Shown here piece by piece: positions 18,245 to 26,975 of a stretch of 64,000 bases of DNA. Every line of letters starts with the position of its first letter. Position 1 is the stretch's first letter. The notes below the pieces were generated by a model. It did not search any database. It was not told the DNA's origin and saw only the letters and a program-made list of their open reading frames with translations. Position numbers and translations under genes: made by a program. The DNA is from Enterocloster lavalensis (lineage in GTDB: Bacteria; Bacillota; Clostridia; Lachnospirales; Lachnospiraceae): NCBI RefSeq assembly GCF_902364025.1, contig NZ_CABJCG010000017.1, positions 70,407 to 134,406 on the forward strand. Reading direction: 5' to 3'.

Positions 18245-19873
18245 TCAGTCGCCCAGCACGTTGCGGATGGCAACAGGCGTGCGGTAGTTCCAGGTGGAAA
18301 TCTTGATTCCGCTCTTCTTGCTGGCCGCGTGGACGATCTGGCCGTTGCCGATGTACATGGCAACATGGTTGACCGTGCCGCCGCTGTTGGCGTAGAAGAT
18401 CAGATCGCCGGGACGCATCTCGCTGGACTTCACCGGCTTGCCCATCTTGGCCTGGGCTCCGGAGTAATGCGGCAGGGACACGCCGAACTGCTTCATCACC
18501 TGCATGGTGAAGCCGGAGCAGTCCGCGCCCTTAGTCAGGCTGGTGCCGCCCCACACGTAGGGATTCCCCACGAACTGAAGGGCGTAGTTGACCACCTTGG
18601 AACGCCTGGACGCCGCGGCGTTTGCCGCTTCCTCGGCCGGCGAGAACTTGATGGCCTCGTTCAGCGCATAGCGCACCTCCACGTTGTTGTCCCGGGTGGA
18701 GATGTAAGCCTTGTCGCCCTCGGAGCCGTCCTCCTCGTCCACGGAATCCAGCTCAATCTGCACCCAGCCGTCCAACTGGGCCAGCACCGGGTAGCGCTCG
18801 TCCTTCACGATCTGGGTCCAGATCTTGGCATCCGTGTTTGGCTCGGTGCGGACATTGAGCACGTCCGTGTTGATCACGGCCCTCAGGGTGGCCGTCTGCA
18901 TGGCGATATCCTTCGCCTCCTGGCCGGTGGCCGTGTACTGGGGATCCGCCGTGATATATCCGGTAATGGGACCGGACTTGATCTTGTACCATCCGTCCAG
19001 ACTTTCCAGGATTTCACCCGCCGCCTTACTGGTCATCTTACCGATGATCTTGCCGTCGGATTTGGGCTCCGCCCGGACGTTTAAGTAGTTGTTCACCTTG
19101 GAGATCACCAGGTTGTCATACTGGTTGATGGCCATGGCCTTAAGATCCATCTTGCGCCCCTCGTTCAGGGCGTATTTCACTTCTGCATAATCCGCGGAAA
19201 TGTAGCCCTCCTCGATCTGGATCCAGCCGTCCTGCTGTCCCAGCACCACGTAGCGCTCGTTTAACAGGGCCTGTCCGATCACGTTGTTGGGGTCGAGAGC
19301 GGGCTCCTTGCGGATATTCAGGTTGTCCGTGGTCACAATGGCCCGAAGCTTCACCAACTCCTTTGCCTTAGATTTAGCCTCGTCGCCGGTGAGCAGGTAC
19401 TGGTTGTTGATATAGCCGTCCACCCCGCCGGAGGTGATATGGGACCACTCCCCGTCCGTCTCCAGAATCTCACAGCCGGCGTCGCCGGACAGCTTGCCGA
19501 TGATCTTACCGTCCAGGCTGGGCGTTTCCCGGATGTTCAGGTAACCGGACACCTGCACAAGTCCCAGATTCTGGTAAGAGTTCACCACCTCGTCGATGGC
19601 CGCCTGCTGCTCCTGCCGTTCCTTCTCCTCCTGGGAGATGGTGGGCTCCGCCGCCTGGGCGGGGGTTGCTCCGGGACCGGGGCCGGCTTCCTGTCCCGGT
19701 TCCCCGGCCGCGCGGCCGCTGGCCGGCTTCTTCAGACTCATGGCCAGGGCGGCCACGATGCCAATCAGCACCACGGCTCCCAGAATCATCAGAAGATAGC
19801 GGGGATCCCATCTGCGGTTGCGCTTCCTTCTGGCTTTGTTCAACGTCTCCAGATAATCTTTATGGTCCAGCAT
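18245..19873 (-). CDS. Membrane-anchored cell-wall hydrolase with four SH3b domains and NlpC/P60
   Basis: The 542-residue protein has a basic cytoplasmic start (NKARRKRNRRWDPR), one membrane segment at about 26-46, then four bacterial SH3 domains marked by YLNIRETPS, NLNIRKEPA, YLNVRAEPK and LNVRTEPN, and a C-terminal NlpC/P60 peptidase. The catalytic set is visible: cysteine in GADCSGFTMQ (about 455), histidine in VNHVAMYIG and a third polar residue in QIVHAAS. Such enzymes cut D-Glu-DAP bonds in peptidoglycan stems; SH3b domains bind the wall. It is transcribed alone, with its own terminator. SH3 domains 1/3 and 2/4 resemble each other more than their neighbours, suggesting duplication of a two-domain block. 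The substrate bond is inferred from family. Confidence 0.93.
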   Translation of the reverse strand: MLDHKDYLETLNKARRKRNRRWDPRYLLMILGAVVLIGIVAALAMSLKKPASGRAAGEPGQEAGPGPGATPAQAAEPTISQEEKERQEQQAAIDEVVNSYQNLGLVQVSGYLNIRETPSLDGKIIGKLSGDAGCEILETDGEWSHITSGGVDGYINNQYLLTGDEAKSKAKELVKLRAIVTTDNLNIRKEPALDPNNVIGQALLNERYVVLGQQDGWIQIEEGYISADYAEVKYALNEGRKMDLKAMAINQYDNLVISKVNNYLNVRAEPKSDGKIIGKMTSKAAGEILESLDGWYKIKSGPITGYITADPQYTATGQEAKDIAMQTATLRAVINTDVLNVRTEPNTDAKIWTQIVKDERYPVLAQLDGWVQIELDSVDEEDGSEGDKAYISTRDNNVEVRYALNEAIKFSPAEEAANAAASRRSKVVNYALQFVGNPYVWGGTSLTKGADCSGFTMQVMKQFGVSLPHYSGAQAKMGKPVKSSEMRPGDLIFYANSGGTVNHVAMYIGNGQIVHAASKKSGIKISTWNYRTPVAIRNVLGD

Positions 19874-19921
19874 ATTTCAACTCGTCTCCATTTTTTATTC
19901 TCGCGGGCACAATGAGCCGAA

Positions 19922-20013
19922 GAACCGTATCCTACGGCAAAAACGGTTCCTGTCCGCGGAGTCGAACGCCCCAAATCCGTACCGTGGCGTTCGGCATTGC
20001 CGGTGTACCGGCA
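19922..20013. repeat. Cluster of three inverted repeats
   Basis: Three consecutive short hairpins lie upstream of the SH3-NlpC gene and downstream of the ABC ATPase: GAACCGT/ACGGTTC (19922-19949), CGAACGCC/GGCGTTCG (19963-19993) and TGCCGGT/ACCGGCA (19998-20013). None has a clear T-tail on either strand. They may form a structured 5' leader of the hydrolase mRNA or a 3' end of the ABC transcript; the function is unknown. Confidence 0.55.
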
Positions 20014-20117
20014 CATATCAGCAACCAGTATACCATAAAATCAGCCAAAAAAATGTGAAATCTTTCTTAAAATTTACCGATAATTTTGGGGTTTGCCGGA
20101 CTCTCATCCAAATTTTT

Positions 20118-20915
20118 CTATTTTGACAGCAGCATACGGTCGTTGGCAAAGGCTCCGCCGCTAGCCTGCGCAAACTTCTCCAGCAGATCCTCCACGGTCA
20201 GATTCTGCTTCTCTTCTCCCGCCACATCGTAGATAATCTGCCCGTCGTTCATCATGATCAGGCGGTTTCCGATCTGAATGGCATCCCGCATATTGTGGGT
20301 CACCATCAGGGCGGTCAGCTTCTGCTCCTCCACCATCTCCCGGGTCAGATCCAGCACCTTTTTAGCCGTCTGAGGGTCTAAGGCCGCCGTGTGCTCATCC
20401 AGCAGCAGGAGCTTGGGTTTCTGGAGCGTCGCCATGAGCAGGGTCAGCGCCTGGCGCTGGCCGCCGGAGAGCAGGCCCACCTTGCTGGTCATGCGGTTCT
20501 GGAGCCCCAGTCCCAGGCGGGTCAGAAGGTCGTGGTAATAGTCCTTCTCCTGGGAGCGGATTCCCCAGCCCAGCCCGCGCCGGTGTCCGCGCCGGAAGGC
20601 CAGCGCCATATTTTCCTGAATCTCCATACCCGCGGCGGTCCCCTTCATGGGATCCTGGAACACGCGTCCGATAAATTTGGCCCGCTTGTACTCCGGCTGC
20701 CGGGAAATGTTCACCCCGTCGATCTCGATGCGCCCCGCATCGATGGGATACACGCCTGCGATCATGTTCAGCATGGTGGATTTCCCCGCGCCGTTACCGC
20801 CGATCACAGTCACAAAATCACCGTCATTTAAGGTCAGGTTCAGGTTCTTTAACGCCTTCTTTTCATTGATGGTTCCTTTATTGAAGGTCTTGCTCACATT
20901 GGTCAGCTTCAGCAT
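20118..20915 (-). CDS. ABC transporter ATP-binding protein
   Basis: The 265-residue ATPase has Walker A GGNGAGKST (about 40), signature LLSGGQRQALTLLMATL (about 148), Walker B LLLLDEHTAALD and the switch histidine in MVTHNMRDAI. Its ATG at 20915 overlaps the permease stop by one base (TAATG), so it is translationally coupled. With the neighbouring single permease and binding lipoprotein it forms an importer of the TrpXYZ-like (ABC_sub_bind, PF04392) type. Members are linked to aromatic amino acids or other small organics, but the ligand cannot be read from sequence. Confidence 0.92.
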   Translation of the reverse strand: MLKLTNVSKTFNKGTINEKKALKNLNLTLNDGDFVTVIGGNGAGKSTMLNMIAGVYPIDAGRIEIDGVNISRQPEYKRAKFIGRVFQDPMKGTAAGMEIQENMALAFRRGHRRGLGWGIRSQEKDYYHDLLTRLGLGLQNRMTSKVGLLSGGQRQALTLLMATLQKPKLLLLDEHTAALDPQTAKKVLDLTREMVEEQKLTALMVTHNMRDAIQIGNRLIMMNDGQIIYDVAGEEKQNLTVEDLLEKFAQASGGAFANDRMLLSK

Positions 20916-21847
20916 TACTGTTCTCCTCCTTCCGAGTAGGACCGGTAGGCCTTCCATTTATTGGCAGCCACCGGCACGCAAAGGGCCAGAGCCACGATGA
21001 GAGCGGACAAAAGCTTCATATAGTTGGGGTTCATTCCCAGCTCCAGCACCACGGCCCGGATCACAAAGTAGACCACGGAGCCGATCACGGCCGCTGCCAG
21101 CTTCAGCGCAAAATTCCGGAACCAGCCGAACAGCACCTCGCCGATGACGATGGCCGCCAGGCCGATGACAATGGCGCCCTGGCCCATCATCACATCCGCG
21201 TACTTCTGGCTCTGACACACCAGCGCGCCGGAAAGGCCCACCAGACCGTTGCTGATCATCAGGCCCAAAAGTTTGGTCCACTTGGTGTTCACGCCCAGGG
21301 CGCGGATCATGTCTTCATTGTTGCCGGTGGCGCGGATGGCGCTGCCGATCTCCGTTCCGAAAAACCAGTAGAGCAGGGCCACCACGGCGATGGCCGCCGC
21401 GATGCCGATCAGCTGGGATGCCTTTGCCTGGGAGAAGCCGGTGCTCTCCGCCAGAAGGCTTACCATATTGTCCACCTTCGCCAGGGGCGTGTTGCTCTTG
21501 CCCATGACCCAGAGGTTCACGGACCACAGCGCCAGCTGGGTCAGAATTCCGGCCAGAATCGCGGGAATATCAAAGGCCGTGTGCAGAGCGCCGGTGACCA
21601 GCCCGGCCGCCATTCCGGCCAGAGTCGCAAGAAACAGCGCCAGAAAGGGATTGACTCCCTTCTGGACAATGAGCATGGCGCAGACGCAGCCGCCCAGAGC
21701 GAAGCTGCCGTCCACGGTCAAATCCGCGATGTCCAGCAGCTTGTATGTAATGTAAACGCCCAGGACCATCAGCCCCCAGAGCACGCCCTGCCCGGTGGCG
21801 TCCAGAAGCTTGGGACCCATACCCGAGAAAAAGTGAATGATAACCAT
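20915..21847 (-). CDS. ABC transporter permease
   Basis: The 310-residue membrane protein has about nine hydrophobic segments and belongs to the branched-chain-type permease superfamily, close to the TrpY group. Family-like stretches are DLTVDGSFALGGCVCAMLI near the N-terminus, IRATGNNEDMIRALGVN in the middle (coupling region) and SNGLVGLSGALVCQSQKYAD. ATG 21847 has GGAGG six bases upstream. It probably acts as a homodimer with the ATPase encoded immediately downstream. Confidence 0.9.
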   Translation of the reverse strand: MVIIHFFSGMGPKLLDATGQGVLWGLMVLGVYITYKLLDIADLTVDGSFALGGCVCAMLIVQKGVNPFLALFLATLAGMAAGLVTGALHTAFDIPAILAGILTQLALWSVNLWVMGKSNTPLAKVDNMVSLLAESTGFSQAKASQLIGIAAAIAVVALLYWFFGTEIGSAIRATGNNEDMIRALGVNTKWTKLLGLMISNGLVGLSGALVCQSQKYADVMMGQGAIVIGLAAIVIGEVLFGWFRNFALKLAAAVIGSVVYFVIRAVVLELGMNPNYMKLLSALIVALALCVPVAANKWKAYRSYSEGGEQ

Positions 21848-22150
21848 GATTTACCTCCATCAATTTAAAATTACCGCTATGATCAAATAAACCGCCTGCA
21901 CCCCGGCGTTGCCGCCGTTTCACGGTCTTAACAGGCAGACTCCGTATAAATGGCTTGCCCAAACTCCCTCCAGCCCCTGCGCTGCGGCCTTCCTGCGCGC
22001 GCAAAACAGCTTGAGTAAACCATCTATGGGATTGCGGATCTGCCGCCTGTTCTCCCCGCACCTAAAGATGGTGCTGCAAGCTCCCGGGCGGTTTTGCCCA
22101 GGGCGCTCACAGCACCGTTTAAACTCTGATCCGGTTCGGACTGGCTTCGC
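21848..22150. other. 303-bp gap between binding protein and permease genes
   Basis: No reading frame with a ribosome site, no RNA gene and no convincing terminator was seen. The gap is unusually long for genes of one transporter, so an mRNA processing site or stabilising structure that gives excess binding protein is possible. Confidence 0.4.
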
Positions 22151-23210
22151 TTATTTCAGCACGGAAACGTCGATTCCCAGCGTCTGCGCGGTCTCCTCGT
22201 TCACGGTCAGCTCGCAGTTTTCCGCCTTCAGATACTCGATGGGCATATCGGCCGGTGAAGCGCCCTCGGTGAGGATCTTCACAGCCTGCTGGCCGGTCAT
22301 GTAGCCCAGCTGGAAGTAATCGATGCCGTAGGTTGCCAAGCCGCCGCTGTTCACCATGCCGGACTCACCGCAGATCACCGGCAGATTGTTGTCGTTGGCG
22401 ACCATTGCCACCGTGGTCATTCCCGCCGCGATGGTGTTGTCCGTGGGAGCGTAAACCGCGTCCACCTTGCCCACCATGGACTGAACCACGGTCTGGATCT
22501 CGTTGGAGCTGGATACCGTGAAGTCCTGGCTCTCCATACCCGCAGCCGCGATCGCATCTCTTGCCATCTGGGCCTGGATCTCGGAATTGGACTCAGCAGA
22601 GCAGTACAGAATACCGATCTTCTTCGCGTCCGGAAGAACCTTCTGCAGCAGATCAATCTGCTCCGCCACCGGGGTCAGATCGGAGGTGCCGGTTACATTT
22701 CCCCCGGGAACCTCGTTGGTATCCACCAGGCCGGATTCCGCCGGGTCGGTCACTGCGGTGATCAGCACGGGAGTGTCGGTCACTGCGCCGGCCATAGCCT
22801 GGGCCGCCGGTGTTGCGATGGCCAGAATCAGATCCTTGCCGTCGTTGGCGAATTTGGACGCCACGGTCTGGCACACGGACTGATCGCCGGAAGCGTTCTG
22901 CTGGTCCAGATCATACTGGACGCCCGCGTCGTCCAACGCCTTTATAAAGCCCTGGTTGGCGGCATCCAGAGCCGGATGCTGGGTCAGCTGTAAAATGCCG
23001 ATTTTGTAGACAGCGCCCTCAGCGGGAGCTTCCGCCTGGCTCTCTGCACCCGTCTCCTCCGCGGAGGAAGCAGCCTCGCTTCCGGCCGCCGTAGTGGTCG
23101 CGGCAGTGGTGTCAGCAGCTGCATCGGTTTTGCCGGAACCGCATGCGCTCATGGACAGAACCATGGCGCCGGCCAGTACCAGGGACATGATCTTGGATGA
23201 TTTTTTCATA
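22151..23210 (-). CDS. ABC transporter substrate-binding lipoprotein
   Basis: The 352-residue protein starts MKKSSKIMSLVLAGAM and has a lipobox ending at LSMSAC (cysteine about 24), then a 45-residue Ala/Thr/Glu-rich linker that holds it off the membrane. The mature part is a two-lobed type I periplasmic binding fold of the ABC_sub_bind family: YKIGILQLTQHPALDAANQGF opens lobe 1, with TDPAESGLV and YAPTDNTIAAGM later. ATG 23210 with AGGAG upstream is chosen over an in-frame start 24 codons earlier that lacks a signal peptide. The partner permease and ATPase follow. Ligand unknown; tryptophan/tyrosine-like or purine-like ligands are reported for relatives. Confidence 0.92.
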
Positions 23211-23400
23211 ATACTCGCTCTCCTCTTTTTATAACATTTTTTGCGGCCGTTTCGTGGAACGCTGCCGCAATCCGTCCTCACCGTTTGAGGATGTTTCCTA
23301 TCATACTACAAAAAAATCGGAGAGTCAATTTTATTACTTTAAATTTCTGCGAATTCAACGCGATAAAGTGTACTTTTTTTCATACAATCCGAATAATCGC

Positions 23401-25611
23401 CTAAATACATCCATTTTTGATAAATTTTAACAGCTGGTCTCCATGGGCCGGCTTGAGCAGATAGCCGTCGATGCGGCCCCTCTGGCAGGCGTCCACGATC
23501 TCCGATTTGATCAGGCCGGAGAGAATGAGGATTTTTAAGTTTTTATTCAGGAACCGGGCCTGGGTGGCCAATTCTACGCCGTTCATCTCGTCCATCTGGT
23601 AGTCGGAGATTAACACGTCATACTCCGCCAGTCCACTCTCCAGCGCGGCCAGGGCTTCCCGCGGATCGGCGTAATAGTCGGCCTTAAAACCGTTTTTGCC
23701 CAGCACCCGCCGGATCATCCTCAAGGTACTCTCATCGTCGTCCACTACCAGCAGACGGCCTGCGCCCTCGCCTCTCCCCTGCTGCGGCTCCTCCTCCCGG
23801 GCGCGGACCGGCTCCTCCTCCTCCCCGGCGTTCCGGAACGGGATACAGTAATAGAAGCTGCTCCCCTCCCCCAGCCGGGATTCCACACAGATGTCTCCCT
23901 GGTGCTCGTCGAGGATTTTCTGGGTGATGGCCAGTCCCAGGCCTGTGCCCTCGCCGTGCCTCTTGGTGGTGAAAAACGGGGTGAAAATGTTGTCGATGAT
24001 CTCGGGGCTTATGCCGCCGCCCGTATCCTGCACCCGCACCAGCACAAACCGGCCGCCCAGGGAAAGGGGGCTTAACCCCTCCGGCAGCTCCTGCGCCTCC
24101 GCCACCGTGGCGGTCAGGGTCAGACTGCCCTCGGCGGGCATCTCATAAAAGGCGTTGACGCACAGGTTTAACAGCACCTCGTACAGCTGAGTGGGGTTGC
24201 CGTACACCCAAGCTCCCTCCGTGTGAATGCGGGTGTTCAGGGTGATTTTCTCCGGCTTGATGAGGATCACCGACTTGATCCATTTGCGCAGCTCCTCCTC
24301 AAAGTCGAACAGGCGGTACTGGGCCTGGTCCGCGCTCTTCTGGCTCAGGGAGGAAATCTGGGCCACCAGCTCCTTGGCCCGCAGGGCCGCGTCATAAATC
24401 TCCGCCGCGTCGCTGTGGGATAGGCAATCCTTGGGCAGGTCCCCCATCAACAGCTCCGAATATCCCAGGATGGGAGCTAAAATGTTGTTGAACTCGTGGG
24501 AAAGGCCGCTGGTCATGATTCCCACCATCTGCAGCCGCTCGCTGTGCTTGGCCTGCTCCCGGGTCTGGTTCAGCTCCGTCACCGCGCTGCCCAGCTCCTT
24601 CAAATACTGGGTCTGGCGCAGCAGTTCCCGCTGGCGCTGGCTGGTCCGGATGAGCCCCCAGGCGCCGATGCCCAGACAGATGAAAATGGCGGCCAGAATT
24701 CCCATGGATTCCGCCAGCAGCTGATTGTAGGGACCGATAAAATCGTCGTAGTCCATAGTCAGGGCAATCACCCAAAAACCGTCGTCCATGGCGAGCGGCG
24801 AGAAGGCGGAGAACTTCCTGGCCTTTTGGGGCTCCTCGTCGTCGGAAAACCAGTAGGAGTCGTAGACGAAGGTCCCCTCCTGGCCGGAGAGCTGGCGCTC
24901 CACCAGCTGCTTCATGCCGGAAATATCCAATCCCGGATAATGCTCCAGACGTCCGGAAACGGCCTGAAGTCCCACCTGCTCCCGGCTCTCGTGGGACAGG
25001 ATGATTCCGTTCTGGTCCTTGATCACAAAATACCCCCGGATATCCGGCTTCAGGGCCGCGCTGTCGATCACCCGGTCCAGGTCCGCGAAATCCACCAGCT
25101 CCGCCAGGTACAACGGCCCCTCATATCCATTTACGGATACGGGCGTAACCACCGGAATCAGGCAGCTTCCCTCCTGGGGGATATAGGCGCCCGGCGCCAG
25201 CACCTCCCCTGTCCCGGGAAGCGCAAAGTCAAACCGGTCCGCCTGGTAATTCACCCCCGGCTCCCGGCTCTTCACATTGAGGAGCACGTCCCCGTTGGCG
25301 TTTAACAGCAGCATGTTTCTCCGGGCCTGGGGCTTCATGGCAAGAAACTCCTCCATGGCCCCGGCCAGCTCCTCCCCTGAGCCGTAGCTGCGCCCCGCCT
25401 CCCAGGCCAACAGCTCCTTCTCCGTTTTAATATAAGTGCGGACCGTGCCGCCCACCGAGCGCACGATGCGCAGCATCTGCTCCTGCTGTTGGCTGATCAA
25501 AAGCGCGCTGTAGCGCGATATGCAGTGCCCCAAAACCCCCGCCATTGCGGCCAGGGCAATCAAAGCGGCGGCCAGAGCGGCCCGCCCCTTCAAGCTCTTC
25601 TTCCGTTCCAT
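23401..25611 (-). CDS. Hybrid sensor histidine kinase with extracytoplasmic sensor and receiver domain
   Basis: A protein of about 736 residues with an N-terminal membrane anchor (about 9-29), an extracytoplasmic Cache-like sensor (about 35-295), a second membrane segment (LAAIFICLGIGAWGLI), then a HisKA domain with the phospho-acceptor in GLSHEFNNILAPILGYSELL. The HATPase has NLCVNAFYEM (N box), VQDTGGGISPE (G1) and GTGLGLAI (G2). The C-terminal receiver (about 615-736) has VDDDES and the acceptor aspartate in LISDYQMDEMNG. ATG 25611 is given; a TTG two codons upstream has better spacing from AGAGG. A response regulator is divergent next door, and the ABC importer genes lie downstream on the same strand, so it may sense the importer's ligand (inference). 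Confidence 0.9.
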   Translation of the reverse strand: MERKKSLKGRAALAAALIALAAMAGVLGHCISRYSALLISQQQEQMLRIVRSVGGTVRTYIKTEKELLAWEAGRSYGSGEELAGAMEEFLAMKPQARRNMLLLNANGDVLLNVKSREPGVNYQADRFDFALPGTGEVLAPGAYIPQEGSCLIPVVTPVSVNGYEGPLYLAELVDFADLDRVIDSAALKPDIRGYFVIKDQNGIILSHESREQVGLQAVSGRLEHYPGLDISGMKQLVERQLSGQEGTFVYDSYWFSDDEEPQKARKFSAFSPLAMDDGFWVIALTMDYDDFIGPYNQLLAESMGILAAIFICLGIGAWGLIRTSQRQRELLRQTQYLKELGSAVTELNQTREQAKHSERLQMVGIMTSGLSHEFNNILAPILGYSELLMGDLPKDCLSHSDAAEIYDAALRAKELVAQISSLSQKSADQAQYRLFDFEEELRKWIKSVILIKPEKITLNTRIHTEGAWVYGNPTQLYEVLLNLCVNAFYEMPAEGSLTLTATVAEAQELPEGLSPLSLGGRFVLVRVQDTGGGISPEIIDNIFTPFFTTKRHGEGTGLGLAITQKILDEHQGDICVESRLGEGSSFYYCIPFRNAGEEEEPVRAREEEPQQGRGEGAGRLLVVDDDESTLRMIRRVLGKNGFKADYYADPREALAALESGLAEYDVLISDYQMDEMNGVELATQARFLNKNLKILILSGLIKSEIVDACQRGRIDGYLLKPAHGDQLLKFIKNGCI

Positions 25612-25801
25612 ATCCAAACCGTTCCTCTCTCGTGACCGGGATATTCCCGCCGTCCCGGCGCACCTGCCTTGCCGGGTGTTCCTATTATAGAACGCCCACA
25701 AAGAATTTGCAATTCTTTCCTGATTACGGTAAAATAGGGGAAAACGGCCGGATTTACGGCCAGGACACGGGCCCCAGGCCCGCTGAAAGGAGTTCTTACA
25801 T

Positions 25802-26497
25802 TTGCCACAGGATAAAGTTCTGATCGTGGACGACGATCTTCATATACTGCGCATGGCCTCCCGCATTTTACAGAGCGACGGGATCGCAACCATCGAGGTT
25901 TCCTCGGGCAGGGAGGCGCTGAATCAGATTCTCTACAGCCATTACGACCTGGTGCTGCTCGACATCAACCTGGACGACTTAGACGGCTTCTCCATCGTGA
26001 AGAAGGTCCGGGCCCAGGGTATTTCCACGCCCATCATTATCATCAGCGGCAACACGGAGGAGTACAACACCATCTTCGGCCTGGGAATCGGGGCCGACGA
26101 CTACCTGGCCAAGCCCGTGAGCCCGGCGATCCTGGGGGCCAAAGTCAAGGCCCTGATCCGGCGCAACCGCACGGCCATGGAGAGCAGCGAGAAGGTCCTG
26201 GAGCGCGGCCCCTTCTCCTTTGACTTAGAGACCTACACCCTCTACATGAACCACCGGGAGATTCCGCTGACCTCCAAGGAAAAGCAGCTGGTCTGCCTGT
26301 TTCTGAAAAACATCAATACGGTGTTCACGAAGGAAATGCTGTTCGAGCAGGTGTGGAAGGACAAGGCGGTGGACGACAACACCATCATGGTCAATATCAG
26401 GAACATCCGCTCCAAGATCGAGCCGGATCCCAAAAGTCCCCAGTATTTAAAGACCGTCTGGGGGATGGGGTATCAGTTTGTGCTGCCGCAGAGGTAG
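25802..26497 (+). CDS. OmpR/PhoB-family response regulator
   Basis: A 231-residue regulator with a receiver domain (KVLIVDDDLHILRMASRI, acceptor aspartate in YDLVLLDINLDDLDG, conserved lysine in DDYLAKPVSP) and a C-terminal winged helix (NTIMVNIRNIRSKIEPD, then LKTVWGMGYQF). The start is TTG 25802, nine bases after AAAGGAG; no ATG is available near it. It is divergent from the hybrid kinase, with a 190-base shared intergenic region that should hold both promoters. Likely targets are the ABC operon or the CitMHS transporter downstream; the sequence does not decide which. Confidence 0.93.
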   Translation: MPQDKVLIVDDDLHILRMASRILQSDGIATIEVSSGREALNQILYSHYDLVLLDINLDDLDGFSIVKKVRAQGISTPIIIISGNTEEYNTIFGLGIGADDYLAKPVSPAILGAKVKALIRRNRTAMESSEKVLERGPFSFDLETYTLYMNHREIPLTSKEKQLVCLFLKNINTVFTKEMLFEQVWKDKAVDDNTIMVNIRNIRSKIEPDPKSPQYLKTVWGMGYQFVLPQR

Positions 26498-26975
26498 CGG
26501 GGGACGGGACGAAGGTCGCGACGGACGGGACGAAGGTCGCGGGGGAAGCAGGCTCGCGGGCGGCGCGGTAGCGAGTACACACACGGAAGCAGGCACGCAG
26601 ACGGCGCGGAGGAGAGTATGCGGGAGACGGGTACGTGGAAGGCGAATACGCGGAAGCCGGGTACGTGGAAGGCGAATACGCGGAAGCCGGGTACGCGGAA
26701 GCCGAGTATGCGGAAGGCGAATACGCGGAAGGCGAGTATGCGGAAGGCGAATACATGGAAAGCAAGTACGCGGAAGGCGTGAAAATGGCTTCGGCCTCTC
26801 CCCGCGTCCCGGCACTCCCGAACCGCTTTTGTATATTTTGCATAAAAATTCCATTAAAATTTTGTAAGCCAAACCGCGGGTTTCTGTAGATTTCTTCAGG
26901 ATTCCCGCGTTTTTCCTTTATATTTGCAGGGTATAGTTGAGTCCATCGAACGACAAAAGAGGAGGTTACTCAATT
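26498..26975. other. 478-bp non-coding gap, mostly repeats
   Basis: After the regulator stop come two copies of a 20-bp unit (GGACGGGACGAAGGTCGCG) at about 26500-26541, then the 15/30-bp minisatellite, then an AT-rich 100 bases leading to the CitMHS start. A short frame at 26635-26889 on plus stays open only because of the repeat; it has no ribosome site and is not called. The AT-rich end probably contains the transporter promoter, but no clear -35/-10 pair was found. Confidence 0.5.
26631..26780 (+). repeat. 15/30-bp tandem repeat array
   Basis: About ten consecutive 15-bp units of the type (G/A)TACG(T/C)GGAAG(G/C)C(G/A)(A/G). The first four are arranged as two perfect 30-bp copies and the rest are degenerate. 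The unit is a multiple of three, so several frames stay open across it on both strands. Read on plus it gives Tyr-x-Glu-Gly/Ala-Glu pentapeptides. Confidence 0.9.

Noticed and set aside
26635..26889. 84-residue plus-strand frame of YAEGE pentapeptides
   Set aside because: Open only because the repeat unit is a multiple of three; no ribosome site, and opposite frames are open too.
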